Below, piece after piece: positions 11,778 through 26,304 of a stretch of DNA of 64,000 bases (position 1 is its first letter; each line of letters begins with the position of its first letter). Source of the stretch: Daphnia pulex (taxonomy: Eukaryota; Arthropoda; Branchiopoda; Diplostraca; Daphniidae); assembly GCF_021134715.1 (NCBI RefSeq), contig NC_060026.1:5447001-5511000 (forward strand). Reading direction: 5' to 3'. Below the pieces are notes generated by a model. That model was not told the DNA's origin. It did no database searches and saw nothing but the letters and a program-made list of their open reading frames with translations. Made by a program: the position numbers and the translations under genes.

Positions 11778-14143
11778 GGGTAAAACAGCGAATGCCGGAC
11801 AGCGATCCGACTTACGGCGTTTGTGTGTAAACCCAAAATGCGAATTTCCGGACAAAACGCGAATGCCCCGGACATTTTTTCGAATTCCGGACGGAAATAT
11901 TTTAAAAAACTAATTATATCAATCGATGCAGTTTTTAATTCGTAACAAAATTGCTCAAGACATGTTATACAGTGCAATGGAAGTATTTTAAGATATTTTG
12001 ATTTAAAAAATCAAAACATTGAGCTGTCAAAAACTGTTTTCGTCTGCTCAAGCTTTTCGACTTGGGTTCAAAACGAGTTAAGAACATAAAAACTATTTTT
12101 CGATATTTACTTTAGTTAATTATATTTCACTAAAGTAAAGAAGTCTATAATTCAAAAACAAAAAACCATATTGAAATCCTCGTTGGGATTCTCGAGAAAT
12201 TCGAATATAAAGTCGGTCAGACATGACGCGAATGTCCGAAAACTACCAAAATTTGAATAATAAAAATAAAATTCAAATTTAATCTTTTTCAAGAAAAATG
12301 GGTATTGACAGATTAAGAATAACGTCCTCTTTTAGTCTAGATGCATAAAAGTGGTATGGCGTTATATACTCCGTCTAATTAATGACTTTTCTTTCCCCTT
12401 TAAGCCCTTGATGCGAATTCCGGACAGCAGACGAAAACAACAGTACAATTAACGTTCCACAACAATTTTAACAAGGTTAAATGGCTCATTGGTAGAACCC
12501 AGTAATACGAATTAGAAATTGGCAAGTGTTGAAGTTCGGTCCCAGTGTTTGGAAAATATTTTTGAGGTAAAGAAAAACCTTTAATGGAATAATAACAAAC
12601 GCTATCTTTTTCTGCGAACAACTTTTAATGAATGTCATGAATTAACGACGGCTAATATTTATTTGAAAAAGAATAATTTATTTTAGATAATCTGACTTTT
12701 TATTAGAAAACGAGCAATTTAGAAAACTAGACGAGCAGCTTCAAGATTGTCCCTATTACTTTAAATACAATTAAAAAAATTAGTTTAAATACCGAATAAG
12801 AAAAAAAAAATATATGAGACGTACGCAATAGTCATTTCAGTACAGTATGGGCAGCAGTAACTTGAAATGCCAAATGTTGACAAAAGAATTGCTCTTGGAA
12901 AGCAGCTCTCATGGATGTATGCGTCGCAAAGTCGACATCGGTTACAGTCGCCCACTGTACCTAGCTAATTTTAACAGTAGTTGATAAGTAAATCTAAAGA
13001 AAAAAGATTTAAATCAAGAAGTTGTTCCGGATGTTTTTGAGAGTATTTAAGAAATTTGTTTGTTATGAGACTTGAACAGCGCACCAGTGAATTCGTGTGC
13101 TTGCATTCATCCACAAAGCCACCATACAACATAATAAGAACTCTACAAAGATCTAGTCATTAGCAGACAGACGCCATCTGTCCGGAATTCGCATCATGGG
13201 CCGTTATGGGAGATAAAAATGGATTTAAAAATTTAGGTTTTTTACGGTGTTAAAACGCTTTTTTGATAAAATAGCTCTAATTAGGGTTACATGCACACCA
13301 ATTAATTAAAAAATCGTAAAATTGAACTATTTTACGAAAAAACAAAAATCCGGACATAAGATACAACATTTTTAGGTATGCCAGTCGTTAACAAACTTAT
13401 CGCTCGTTTTTTTTTTCTTTTTTTTTCACAAAAGTGACTAAAATTATATTCCTTTTACATATACTGGTAAAAAGTGGAATGAAAAAAGCAAAATAATGAT
13501 GACAACGTTTTTGGATCGATCCAGATTCGATCCTCTGTCAATCGAATCTTGTTTTTGAAATAATTAAAAAAATACGCAACAAAAGATGTAAACATTGTAC
13601 ACCAATCGATGCGTCTCTCAATTCTGCGTCGATTGATGTACAGACATGTGAAAACAAAGAAAGTCAATTATTTTCGAAATTTTCTGTCCGGAATTCGCGT
13701 CAGCTGTCCGACATTCGCATTTCGGCCAGGTTTTCTATTTTCACTGATATTTGGGGAAATTCTTAAAAATAACGATGCAACCTTATATAATATTGTAGAG
13801 CTTTCAATTCTCTATCATTTGATATAATTAGTTAAGGGATTGTTTTCGTTATTACCTTAGAAATTCCTTACGAGGAAAAAGTTTTCACTAGGTGATAACA
13901 CACAGACGAAATTAGAGGCCGTACAAAAAAATTCTGAAACTTCAATTCATGATTTTTTGATTAATTGGGCGTATTTCTACATGCCCTTTGGCTCAATTGT
14001 GTATTCCTCGCCATATTTTAAAGTTCATTCATTAGTTTTTTATATAATTTCGTCGTTTATTTATAATTATAAATTGAAAAAGTCGGCTTTTTCGTCCGGC
14101 ATTCGCGTATCCAAGATGCTGTCCGGAATTCGTTGTTTTACCC
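11778..14143. mobile_element. Non-autonomous inverted-repeat DNA element with GCGAATTCCGGACA subterminal repeats
   Basis: The ends are inverted copies: GGGTAAAACAGCGAATGCCG at the left and, read on the other strand, GGGTAAAACAACGAATTCCG at the right. Both are flanked by TA, which fits a TA target duplication. Variants of the 14-mer GCGAATTCCGGACA recur inside: forward in the left half (about 11787, 11840, 11861, 11880, 12230, 12413) and inverted in the right half (about 13179, 13684, 13705, 14094, 14129). No transposase frame is visible in the 2,366 bp. It is AT-rich between motifs. Tc1/mariner-like mobilisation is suggested by TA alone; the superfamily is not established. Confidence 0.8.
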
Positions 14144-15926
14144 TATATGATATGCCAAGCCATGTAGACCGTGCGTTTCTCATGCGAACCATTAAGTTGA
14201 AAAAGGGAATTTTTATTGTATATTGCCTTGAACGACGCGCTTTTCGTTGGGGATTTCCAGGTAAAATTCTTTCTGGGAAGGCTCGGTTTAAAACCATCAA
14301 AATATACAGCCAATTTTTGTTTCGCATATACAAGTCTGCTCTGAATTGATCCATAGTTTGTACATTAATGCGTTTCGGAGCTAGCCAAGAACAGAAACAA
14401 CAAAATACGAAAACATTCTAAACAACCCCATAAAATTGTAGGAATATCGTGAGAGAATGTCAGATTCCAAAAAAGAGTTGTGAAAATAGCCCCGCAAGCG
14501 GATTTGCATGAAACAGTAAACGTATTTCTGTCAGACCCACGTCTCTCATAATGCTCAAAAGTTGAATTTCGTTATCGTTCCCTTGAATCCTTAAATAAAT
14601 AATGCATGTAGTGTCGTTAGTGATTAAATACGCCGTTGACTTGATGGGGGAATATAGTAGGCAATTCTGTGTCTACAGTTATGAATTGGCCATACACTGT
14701 GAAATGTAGCTCTATAGGAGAGAGCGCATGTCATTTCGTAACAGACGATTATTTATTCAAAGTGAATTCAGTGAATTTCAGATATTTGCTCTAATGGGTT
14801 TTCAAAAGTCAACAATACTTAAAGAAACTTTTCTAAACACAACTTCAGCCCCGTTTCGATAAAATGTGAGACTCGTCTGTTACCAAAATTCAAATAATAC
14901 TTCTTCATATTTAAAAAAAAAAAAAAATTTAGATTTACACCTGAAAATATAAAAGCATTAAGACAAATCTCTTAGTCATGTGATGACATCAACTTCATGG
15001 TTAGACTTTGATGTTTCGGTCACGACGTTTTCCATCGTTCTCTTTTCTAGTTGAAGCCGTACTTGTTGTTTAACTGTTTCCGGTACTTATATATTTAAGT
15101 TGTTTGGCCCCGTTTGATAGGGCTTGTTGTGCGCTCTCAGCGATTTAATCATCGATTCATCGCCAACAGCAAGCTTTCAAAAGAGAATTTTCTCTATATA
15201 GTTTGCCCCCAGATATTTGCTCTATGGCACGTTTCAAAGGTTTCGTAAAATGCCCCCGCCACTCTTTGGTTTCGAAATTTTCCAATCTAAATATGTTAGA
15301 TGTGTATAACACACATTTCCTATACTGGAGCTTCTCTTCTTCTGTTTTTGTTTTTTTTTTTTTTTTTGTGCAGCACATGTGCATGAAATATGAAAAAATA
15401 TGAAAACCAAAATTACGTCAGTCTATACACACATTTGTGACTCACCGCACGAGGGCCATTCACGATGGTCCTACATTAATAGTACTTTAACCGAAACAGC
15501 TGCTTCACTTCCTGGCATAGAAAATCCGAAAGCGAATCGTGCAGGCGAGACGATGTGTTGGAAATGTAGGATGGGATAACTGATGGCTAGACGTTTTTGT
15601 TGCATTGGTCGGCTCTCTAGCTTGCGCAGTTTAACCATTTGCTTCTGACTTCACGGTTTAACTCCCGACTCGTACGAGATAAAATTTCAAACAAAAAAAA
15701 AGAAGAAGCAAATCAACCGAACAGGTTATTGACCCCCTGCAAGGCTACGCTAATTACAGTTTAGAAGTAGATAACGGGAGATTTTTTAATTTGATCTGAC
15801 GAAATTCGGTTTAATTATCGTCGATTGTCACGTCTTTTGTTCCATGGCAATTGAATCCAGTGAAAACGAGTGAGAAAGAGATTGAATATCAACTAACCGA
15901 ATTTTCTAATTGTTTTTTTATCATAG
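14144..15926. other. Non-coding stretch before the first firm PDZ exon
   Basis: No coding feature is supported. Poly-A (about 14911) and poly-T (about 15351-15367) runs are present. A donor-like CAG|GTAAAA at 14257-14264 lies inside the end of an open frame at 13957-14349, but that frame spans the end of the inverted-repeat element and has no recognisable domain. Confidence 0.5.
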
Positions 15927-18900
15927 GTCAATGGAGTAGACGTGTCTAAGTCGTCGCATGAAGAGGCGATTGGCGTGTTTCAATCGGCGTCGGAACCCAT
16001 TTTGGTGCAGATGCTTCGGCGGGCCCCTGTCAAACCTTCACCATCAGAACTGTCGTCGGTTAAGGTTCGTCTCATGACGATAACGATAATTTTCCTAGTT
16101 CATCATGTGTGTGAGAGCGTAAAACTCTTTGAAGTTGGGCGTTAGAGAGACAATAAGTCGCTCGGAGCCAAGGTTCAAGAAGCTCCCAACTGCGAGCCCC
16201 AGATATACAAGCGTGAAGTCAAAGATTCAACATACCATCAGCTCTATCAGCCGCATCCGGTTAAGAAACTGATGGATGTGTTCTGTCAAATAGCTGGCCG
16301 AGAATTTTAGAACGCCATTGGGTGTTCGTGCCACACGATGACAAATTTAAAAAAAAAAAGTTCAAATGTATTACAAACACACAAACGCGGTCTATTCTTT
16401 AGATGTTATACCCATACCGATCTGACGATCTTGTAGTTGGGTTATCTGTTATCTACGGGGTAAATGTAAAATACGGAATGTCTTTTAATTGAGAAATTTG
16501 AATTGAATAACTCAAAAAATAATCCAAATAGTTTTTAAAGCATTACAAAAATACGTTCTAGTTATTTTTCAATCATTTTTCGAAATATTTTACTGGTCTT
16601 TTTTTAAATTATAATTTATAGTTCAGTTTTATTTATTAAAAAAAAATATGTTTAGAAAAATAAATAAATGCATTTTTGCACAAATGAAATCATGTATAGA
16701 ATCAGGAGAAACCTTTGAAAAAGGAAAACGCTGTTTCATCTTCTTCTTCTCCGACATGCATCACCCAACGGACTTGCTGCCTACATGAAAACGAATCTTA
16801 TAATAGCAACAGAAGCAACGTCCAAGTTCAGACGGACTGGGCCGGGGTGGATCTACCCGTTTGGAGCGCTATTGATTTCTATCACCAGGAAGCCCTTGGC
16901 GAAGCTGAAGATGGAATTGACGAAGACCAAGAAATGGAATACGAGGTATTTCGGCTAAAATAACTTCATGTAGTTTCAACTTCATTTACTCCCAGCATTA
17001 TTCGTCATTTAAAATTCCGCTGTCAGCTGCTTCACCATCTGCTAGTAATAATGGTTTTTTTATAACTAGGAACTTTATTGAGTAGAATCTTTTAATTATT
17101 ATTCCGCGTACCGTGCTGTGCTCTTTTCACCGCAGTATCATATTAAAATTTCTATGTGATCATAACATAGAGAAGCACGCTCGTTGTTTATAAGAGCTCT
17201 TCACATCAAAATTGCAAAGTCTGTTGAACAAGAGATGTAGTGAAATAGAAATTGGGAAAAAATGCGGAACCAAAGTAACTGTCGTACTTCCCGCAATGCG
17301 CATGTTTGAATGATTGAAAATTTCCTCCCCATTCAATTTTGTTATTTGTCCTCTACCCAACCCATGGACGAGTTTTATGCGTTGTAATGCTAACTGTCTG
17401 CATCAGAGAACATACGGTTGCTTACCTTACGACACCCGCACACTATTTATGGTAGTCGAATGGATGCAAACCACAAGAGACCCCACGTAGTGCCTTTTTA
17501 TAGTTCCAAAGAGAAAATTCCAAAACGAAACGTGAAGTTCTTATGAAAATTTGGAAATGATGCAGCAGCTAGATTGTTATTTTAGCTTCAGATAACACCA
17601 GAAATGTATGAGATAATATATATTTATTTATTATGTATCCGTTGGATGAAATGATTAGATTTTCGTGACCAACAAACTACGGGCGGAAAAATTGACTGGA
17701 AAAATTGTTTTTTAGATTATTCATCGAATCCGTGTTTTTATTAAATTTTTGTTCTTTTTTTTTCGACCGGAAAAACTCAAAGGTGTGTACAGTAATAGAA
17801 TGAAGCGTGCTGTATGACCGCAGTTGCAGGCCTATTGGTAGGGCGCGTTGCTATGAGGTTTTTACATGGGTCAGTCGCTTTAACAACCAGCCGACTTTGA
17901 GTTTTTTTTTCCCCTTCGCTCCCCGAGTTTCTCATCTGCTTTTAAACCCCTGGCCCAAGTTGAGCGCTGGCGCTCGGTTGCTTGCTTTACCACCCGTCGA
18001 ATCCAAACACAGGAAACCGTGCAGAGCAAATAAAACGGGTAAAAGACTAACTAGCACATTTCCCAATATGTGCTTCACCCTCGGCTTGCACCGAGTAGAC
18101 CGAGTCTCAATGCAGCAGTTGTTTACTGTAGGCCACGTGCCCCCCTCCATGGACCCACATTGAGCCACCCTAAGCATCCCATTCTTTATATATTTTCTCT
18201 GTCCCCTTTATTGTTTACACTTCTCTTCTTAGGCCTGCTCCGAGAACCTTTTCTTTAAAACACGTCGACGTTCAATAAGGTTTTTTTGAAGACGGCAAAA
18301 TGTGTATTTTTATATCAAGAACGATTTCCACCGCCCCCCTTTTTTTTGGCTAGCACTATAGCTTTTTACATTTCTCGAGCGCTATTGTTTGCTGGTAACT
18401 TATGCAATGACTCACGATGGGCTCGTCCGTTTGGCTTGTTAACATGAGAAACTTAATAGGATGCCGTACAAGCGACAGAAGGCTGCAGCTGCCGATAAAC
18501 TTATCGGCCACACGACCCATTAAATTGTTTTGTGCCGAGTATCCACTCTAATTCACTTGCTAATTATGTTCTTCGCCAGTTTAGACAAAGTCTGAATCTA
18601 AGTTTCACCGTAATTTACGGTAATTTAGACAGAGGACACAGAGGATGTTTTAATTACGACAGTCGACAAACAATTTAATATTCTTGGATAATTCAAATGT
18701 TTCCTTGCAAGTAGTAAAATGTGTGCTGGTTACCTAAAAGAATTTTTTCGCAGTTTTAAAATATTATACCGTAAGTAATATTATTCAATACTACTATACT
18801 AGACCGGCATTTAAAGCCGAAAGAATTTGGTCATGAGTTAGGAGATGATTTTTCGAATAGGACGTCTAGTTAAAAGCAACCAAAAGCAAATGTTGGCTTA

Positions 18901-21900
18901 GTCAAGGCGTACATCACTTAATTATTGTGTTGACAATTTTTTATTATCCGTCATCGACATCATTGAGTAAAATAAAATAAAATGAAATAAATCTACTTAA
19001 CGTTTTATTCTTTTTTGTAGGAAATCAAGTTGAAACGGGTCAATTCTACGGACAAACTGGGATTGACGCTATGCGACGGTTTGTCAGTGTCTCGATCGAA
19101 TTACAACGAGGACGGCAAGCTGACGGCAGCAACGGAAAGAATCGATTTAGCCGATGAAAAACCCCCAAGATCAAAGCCACAATTCGATACCAGTGAGAAA
19201 ACTGCTGAATTCGAAGAAGACGAAGCATGCATTGATGAAAACGACTTGGAGGGCCAAGATAAAGAAGTCTACATCCAAGCCGTTGCCGAAGGTAGCCTTG
19301 CGGCCGCCGATGGAAGGCTCTTTCAAGGCGATATCCTTTTGCAGGTTTCTAAAAAGACGTTTTTTTTTTCTTGAAACAAAATTTAAATCTATTGTACTTT
19401 CAAACACACAAACTAGCTACATACCTATTCTTCAATTCACAAGGAAAGAAAGAAAACTAAAGAAACTTTACATTTCAGATAAATGGCATAGACGTTCAAA
19501 ATCGATACCAAGCCGAGACTTTGTTTGCTGCTGCCACCGGACCTGAAATAACGCTGCTTGTATCACGACCACACAATCAAGTAAATCTAGTTATTTTGAT
19601 TTGATTCGATTTTTCCGCTGTTTTATTTCGAAAAAAGTTATTCAAATAAAAATAATTATTTCGACATTTGATAAAATTCAAACATTTTTAAAATTTAAAG
19701 GCCGATCCTTTGGACGTGCTGTCCGTGGCATTCCCCTTTCCTGAGCTTGAAGAAGAATTCCAAGAAGATGCGGAAACGGACGAAGATGTTCAAGTCAATT
19801 TGGAAGTAGAGAGAATGGAAGATGGAAGCAAGAGGAGAACAGAAAAAGGAGAAAATGACAATGAACAACTTCAAGTACTACAATGCTTCTTTCTAATTAG
19901 TATTCTCAACTAACATTTGTATGATAAATATATTAGGCCTTATACATGAAGGAAAACCATGGCCATGAAGGTGAATGGCGCCAGGACAGTGGATTTGGAA
20001 CAAGTTCTCTTCCGCGTAGCTATAGTGATCAGGACCCTAATGAATGTTCTAACGAAAGAACTATGAGGTAATATACTACATCAAATATTTGTTTCGAAAA
20101 ATGTGTGAAAAATTTGTTTATTGACGAACAGGTCACGGATGAGTAACGAATCCACACTCAGTCAATCAACAGAAGAAACGCAAGCATGCGCTTACAAGGC
20201 AACGGAATCGTGTGGAAATCGGACGACCACTGATTTGGTCACCGATAAAAGGTTGAACGTGGTAAACAAAAAAATGAAATCGATGGAATTGGAATGTGCG
20301 ACTACTTCCGCTCGCTATTCCCGACCACCGGCCCATTCGACCAGGAAAGAGGAAAACGAAAAAGACGACTCGGATCACATTTATGAAACGATTTCGGAAT
20401 GCTTGGATCAAGAGCCTGTCTACTCGATTCCGTACGAAGTCTCATTTGAACCAATCAATACCAAACCATCCACGAGCCATTCTTCAAGCCCTCGTGCATT
20501 TCGTGGCGGAGCAGAGAATAAATCTGGAAATAAAGATGCTTCTCTGTGCACGGAAACTACTCTAGTCAAAACAAGTATCCAGTCCCTGTACAAGAATCAC
20601 TACAGCAAGCGCGGCGGAATGCCACGTTCTGATCGAGTTGAAAAGGCCAACGATGTCGAGCAATGGATACGGCAAGCGACAGCTGTTTCTCCATCACAGC
20701 CACCCGGCGGTTTATACGAACCCAAAAAGAATGCCGACTGGAAAGGCACGACCTCCACTAAATTCAGTTCAAGCAGTGGAGATTCCAGCGGAAGAAAAGA
20801 AAAGAAACTGGCGACTGTTGGCCAGAAAAGAATCAGCAACGAAGAAGCGATGAAGAAATCGGTTAGTCGCGATCGTCAGAGACAGAACCATTTTTGCACA
20901 GGCGAAGATCGTGATACGTCCAGTGCGTACAACACTGGAACTGGGGAATCTTGGCGAAGTGCTCATTTATCGCAGCCTTTGCCACCTGGGCGAGCTGCCA
21001 TTCAAAATGAGCATTGCGTATGTTGTGAAAAGCCTAGCGTCGCTGAGCAGACGAATAATTCAGGATGGATGCAGTCAACGCTCTCACTTTCCATCTCGGT
21101 GTCGGGTGATCGCCTAGATCCTGTATCGGGCTCTCTGGTTCCCACCAATAAAACAGCTGACTGTGGTCCTCAGTCCTATTTCGACTCTGAGACGTGCACA
21201 GGTTTACCCTGCGAAAGTTGTCGCCCTTGCCTCCACAACAACCACACAACTGAGCCACAAAGAACCAAACGACATCCTCCTCAACTTGGAGAGGTTGGCA
21301 AAAGAAAGCTTCTCAACCGACCCAAGGACAGCGACAACAATCGCCCAACTCGAAATGACATGATGGAAAGAAACTGCAACTACGTCACCATGCTACCAGC
21401 AACACGGACAATGTACACTAATGCAGAGAACCTGCAGCAAACAATATGGTTGCAACAGCAACTATTTCAGCAGCAATTACTTCAAAAGCAGCAAGCGCAA
21501 ATGGCTGGCAAACGTAACGTTCAATTGATGTCCACAATTGAGGAAGATGCCGTTCAGACTGGGTCGTTTGGCAAACTTTTATTGTCACAACACAGCCAGG
21601 AACGTTACAGCAGAAAGCCAAACGAAGTATTCACTTCCGAACAGTTGCAAAATCACGAGCGCAAATATCTCGAGTCGAACACGGAATGGCGAATGAAGAA
21701 ACGGGCGGATGGCACTCGATACATAACACGACGTCCAACTCGGGACAGGTTGCTGCGCGACCGAGCTCATCAGATCTCTGAAGAACGAGCCGGAACAACC
21801 ACTGACGATGACACACTTTCTGAATTGAAGTTGGGACGCTACTGGAGCAAAGAAGAACGTAGGCAACACGTAGAAAAGGCTCGAGAAAGACGCCAGCGAC

Positions 21901-22109
21901 AAGAGGAGCTCATCCGTTCAAAGTTCCATACAACTTGTCCACTGATTGACAACGACAACCAACATTGTCCCATCGAACAGATCATGCAGCCGACTCATAC
22001 GCGTTCTGGATACAAAGCAGGTGTAACTAATAAAAACAGCAGAACCAAGTTAACGACGGAAAACTCTAAACATATACCGACCGGCCTTCTCACTGTTACC
22101 ATGGTCTAG
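15927..22109 (+). CDS. PDZRN3: PDZRN3/LNX3-like multi-PDZ scaffold protein
   Basis: Seven exons join in phase: 15927-16064, 16706-16945, 19021-19344, 19479-19580, 19701-19874, 19937-20067, 20132-22109. The first holds the second half of a PDZ domain ([15 protein letters not shown]). Exon 2 has the VQVQTD linker. Exons 3-4 hold a second PDZ ([18 protein letters not shown] ... [22 protein letters not shown]). The last exon carries the family's SSAYNTG motif, the conserved block [17 protein letters not shown] ... [23 protein letters not shown], and ends in TVTMV, a class I PDZ-binding C-terminus like that of vertebrate PDZRN3. A Gln-rich run ([21 protein letters not shown] region) precedes the conserved block. 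PDZRN3 proteins scaffold receptors such as MuSK; a RING domain would lie further 5' and is not seen in the window. The first half of PDZ1 is also missing from view. Confidence 0.88.
16146..16310 (+). other. Possible alternative terminal exon of the PDZRN3-like gene
   Basis: After an acceptor-like GTTAG, an open frame in the phase required by the exon ending at 16064 reads [19 protein letters not shown] ... CQIAGREF and stops at 16308-16310. The composition is protein-like and no donor is visible before the stop. If used, it would end the protein right after PDZ1. It could equally be chance open frame in a 640-base intron. Confidence 0.25.
16946..19020. other. Large intron of the PDZRN3-like gene
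   Basis: This intron of about 2.1 kb lies between the linker exon and the PDZ2 exon. It is AT-rich with a pyrimidine-rich patch near 17880-18260. I see no nested gene. Confidence 0.6.
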
Positions 22110-22776
22110 GACCAAGTGACGAGTGTTGCTTAGTGTTGACTAAAGTTCATTTATGCTGTATATTTTGTACAGCGTCTCGTTTTCAATATGTAATACAACA
22201 ACGTGTTCCGGTACGGCGATAAAAAGTCAACCGGTAATCCGTAATTATGATGAAATTGTACTTCTGTACTTGCCCTTAATCTTGTGCGAATACCAGTATG
22301 AAATATAAAGATTTTCCAGTAACATTGGTCTCACTACAAGCTTCGTTTCGAGTTTCAAATAAAGGTACTAGCTACAATAGATTTCGGTTTTTTACTACAA
22401 GCTTTGTTCTAAACATGAAGCAAACAAATTTAATGGTTAATCAAACCAACTTTGCGAACAAAATCGTTATGATTTCACAAAAATGAAAAGGTTTGAAAAG
22501 AGTAACTCAAGTCCAAAGCATAGGTGTATAAAGGAGTTGCAACACCATGCGACATGTTTCGTATTGTCGACAACAACTCGGGATTTGAAACAACTGTATT
22601 TACCAGAAATATACGAGAAATTGGGAGAAGAAAATTTGTTGCTGTAGTAATAATCGAAGAGACGAACACAAAAGGAATAAATCGTCTGAAAAAGGTCGTC
22701 CGATGGTTGGTAGTTTCACATAGAAGAAAAAAAGGCCAATGCAAATGTTTTCATATCCTCTCCCGATTCCAACCTT
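22110..22776. other. Convergent 3' ends of the PDZRN3-like gene and Rho1
   Basis: This 667-base interval must hold both 3' UTRs, since the PDZ gene ends at 22109 on the plus strand and Rho1 ends at 22777 on the minus strand. No additional coding sequence is supported. Confidence 0.6.
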
Positions 22777-23840
<1,064 letters not shown>

Positions 23841-24084
23841 TCAGATGATTTGCGTCAATAACTTGTAAAATCTTAGCCGGCTAGTACAAGAAAATCAATA
23901 ACTGAACTAAAACGTCTGTTTTGATTAGTTTAAATCATGTTTTGTTGGAAATGTTATTAAATTTCCAGTGGAGTCTTGTCGAAATGCCATCACTGAACAG
24001 CGGTTGGGAAACGGAATTCCTTTTCCAGCTTTGTTAGATTTTGATCGTTAGACTACTGTATCAACGAAAGCAAAATATACTTAC

Positions 24085-24240
24085 AATCAAAAGACACACA
24101 AAATGTTTAAGGAACTTGATAAATAACTGAATCTGAACTATAAAATAGCGACACAGAGTTTCTAATCAAACTCGCGTCGAGGGCACACCCAGCAGAAAAT
24201 GGATGTTCCAACAAGCGGGCCTAAGGGAGGGGGCGCTAGC
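24085..24240 (-). promoter_or_regulatory. Possible 5' leader exon of Rho1 (proximal)
   Basis: On the minus strand a donor GATT|GTAAGTAT occurs at 24085/24084, between Rho1's coding start and the region upstream of it. It could splice to the acceptor at 23816-23817. The 5' end of this exon is not determined. Confidence 0.3.
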
Positions 24241-26304
24241 AAAATGAAACAGCAATGACGTCATGGACGCCATCTGCAAACAAATGATGAACGCCATGCG
24301 TACTGTACGGCAAACGCCATCTATGAGAAATATGCATATCCTTGCCGCCGGAGATTGTCGGCATATTTCCTTTTGTCAGGCACACTGTCACACAGTCCCA
24401 ACTCCCCAAAACCCCTGTTGCTCCACTATGCTTAATTTCCACATCCCACCCCTTGTTTTTTGGGGAAACTTTTGTGTGGGGGAAAGGTGTAAAATAAAAT
24501 GATCGATGAAAGAGCGCCTCTCGTGGGTGTGTGGGGTATATTCTTATACTAACTACCGTTGTCCGTTGATGGACTAGATGACTCCTTTGAATTAATTTTT
24601 TCAATTTTAAACGAGATAATGTTATGACCATACAAACTTCTGCTCTAAAACCTAGATTTCTGAAATTTTTCTCCGCCTGGCGCTCACTAGGATTTTCCAA
24701 ATAACAAAGCGGAAATAACCTTAGTTGCGAAACCAGGGGTCTATGACTCATTGACTCGGTATTTGAAGTTACAGTGTATTTACTTTACTGTAATAAATAT
24801 CATAACTTTAAATTTAAAAGACCTAATAATTATAAAACCGAATTTTATTAACATTTTATGTTATACATACATTCAAAATGCTCTGTTGTTACTACTTTCT
24901 GCAGGAAAACGGTTAGTTCAATCTAGAAACCAGTAATCAATTTTGCTATAATAATTTAATTAATGAAGCATGCGCATAACAGAAGTTATCGAACGTAACT
25001 ACGTTACTTCACAGTAGTTTTATATTTCGAAAGCAGTTTTCCTTGTGCTAATAAAAATAATATTTTGTATAGCCATCGAAAAAAAAAACACTATTTTAAA
25101 AATAACTATTTAACGACGCAATATAATAAAGCCATTTTTAACAAATAACTTACCCGACGAGCGATTTCCCCATTGCGTGAAAGTCACCTTAGGCACTGGA
25201 AGACTCTGAGTGAATTCTAGGACTCGCTTCATTGTGCGAAGCTAGCGGTTATAGACGTTCACTACCGGTATGTCTCGTAGCATCCAAAAGTAGTAGACTG
25301 CAATAACTTGACTGAACTCCATGGATATTTGGTTATGTATGCACCCTTTGTAATTTTGTACGTTATTATTGCTATGGTACTTTTAAGGTTTCATGCTCGA
25401 CTTTCTATAAGCCGAACATATAGAAGCAATAACAAACGATGTAGGACTTCACTATTGCTTTTTTTTTATTCTATATTTTTTGGTGAGCTCAACGACTTAG
25501 CAGTCCAACCGTGAATTTATAAATCTTGATTGATCTTGATTAAGCTTGACTTATGCAGTGCCTGAGAGAAAAAAGAAATTTTAAAGATTCAACATCAATG
25601 AAACTATTGCCAATAAATGAGTAAACTAAAGAGTATGAAATATTTTCAACAAATCCAACACGGCTGTATTTCCACTTTGTAAGTCCAACGGCCCATAACA
25701 CAAAATGAGGCTTATGGAATCACTACATCTTTCTTTATAGGCAATAGGCATTCATACAGGATATAAAGATACGAAAAGGAGCAAAAGATGAGGAACAAAT
25801 TCAGTAGTGAAAACCAAAACACCTAGATATCAGTCATACTGATTTGATTACTTTTACCTAGTAACCAAAGCCAATCAATCCACTGATAATAAAAGAAATT
25901 AAATCGGATGCAAAATTTTCAATGGACGACGATTTAATATTAATTTGATAATAATAAAGGGCGCATCGCATCAGCAATGCGCGCACAAAGGCAGCGTACC
26001 GATGACGCGAAATAACTTGATCAGGATAATTTTACGCTAATCTAAAAACAACCTTGATCAAATCATCCAACACTCGACACAACAAAACCACGAAGAGAAC
26101 TGGGAAAAGAAAAGAAAAACAAAAATAGGATATGTAAATAAACGGAAGAGATGTATCGTAGTAACTTATTAGAACCACCGTAAACAACATTGAACCAATC
26201 GGCCAGCAGTTGGCAGTAGGTCGGAATCTACTTTCCAACAAGTATAAAGAAACTGGAAGAAAAAGAAGGGCTAATAAGTAAGTAATTACTGATTGAACTT
26301 ATTG
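24241..26304. other. Intergenic between Rho1 and capping protein alpha
   Basis: Apart from the candidate leader exon near 25154, no coding sequence is supported on either strand. The right part (about 26000-26304) is probably the 3' UTR of the capping protein gene. Confidence 0.5.
25154..25270 (-). promoter_or_regulatory. Possible 5' leader exon of Rho1 (distal)
   Basis: A second minus-strand donor, TCGG|GTAAGTT, lies at 25154/25153 at the end of a locally GC-richer patch. With the donor at 24085 it suggests two alternative leaders and promoters, both ending at the same coding exon. This rests on splice motifs only. Confidence 0.3.

Noticed and set aside
20121-22109. 662-residue open frame as a separate single-exon gene
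   Set aside because: It is the last exon of the PDZRN3-like gene: an acceptor lies at 20131 and the phase fits the previous exon; the apparent upstream ATG is intronic.
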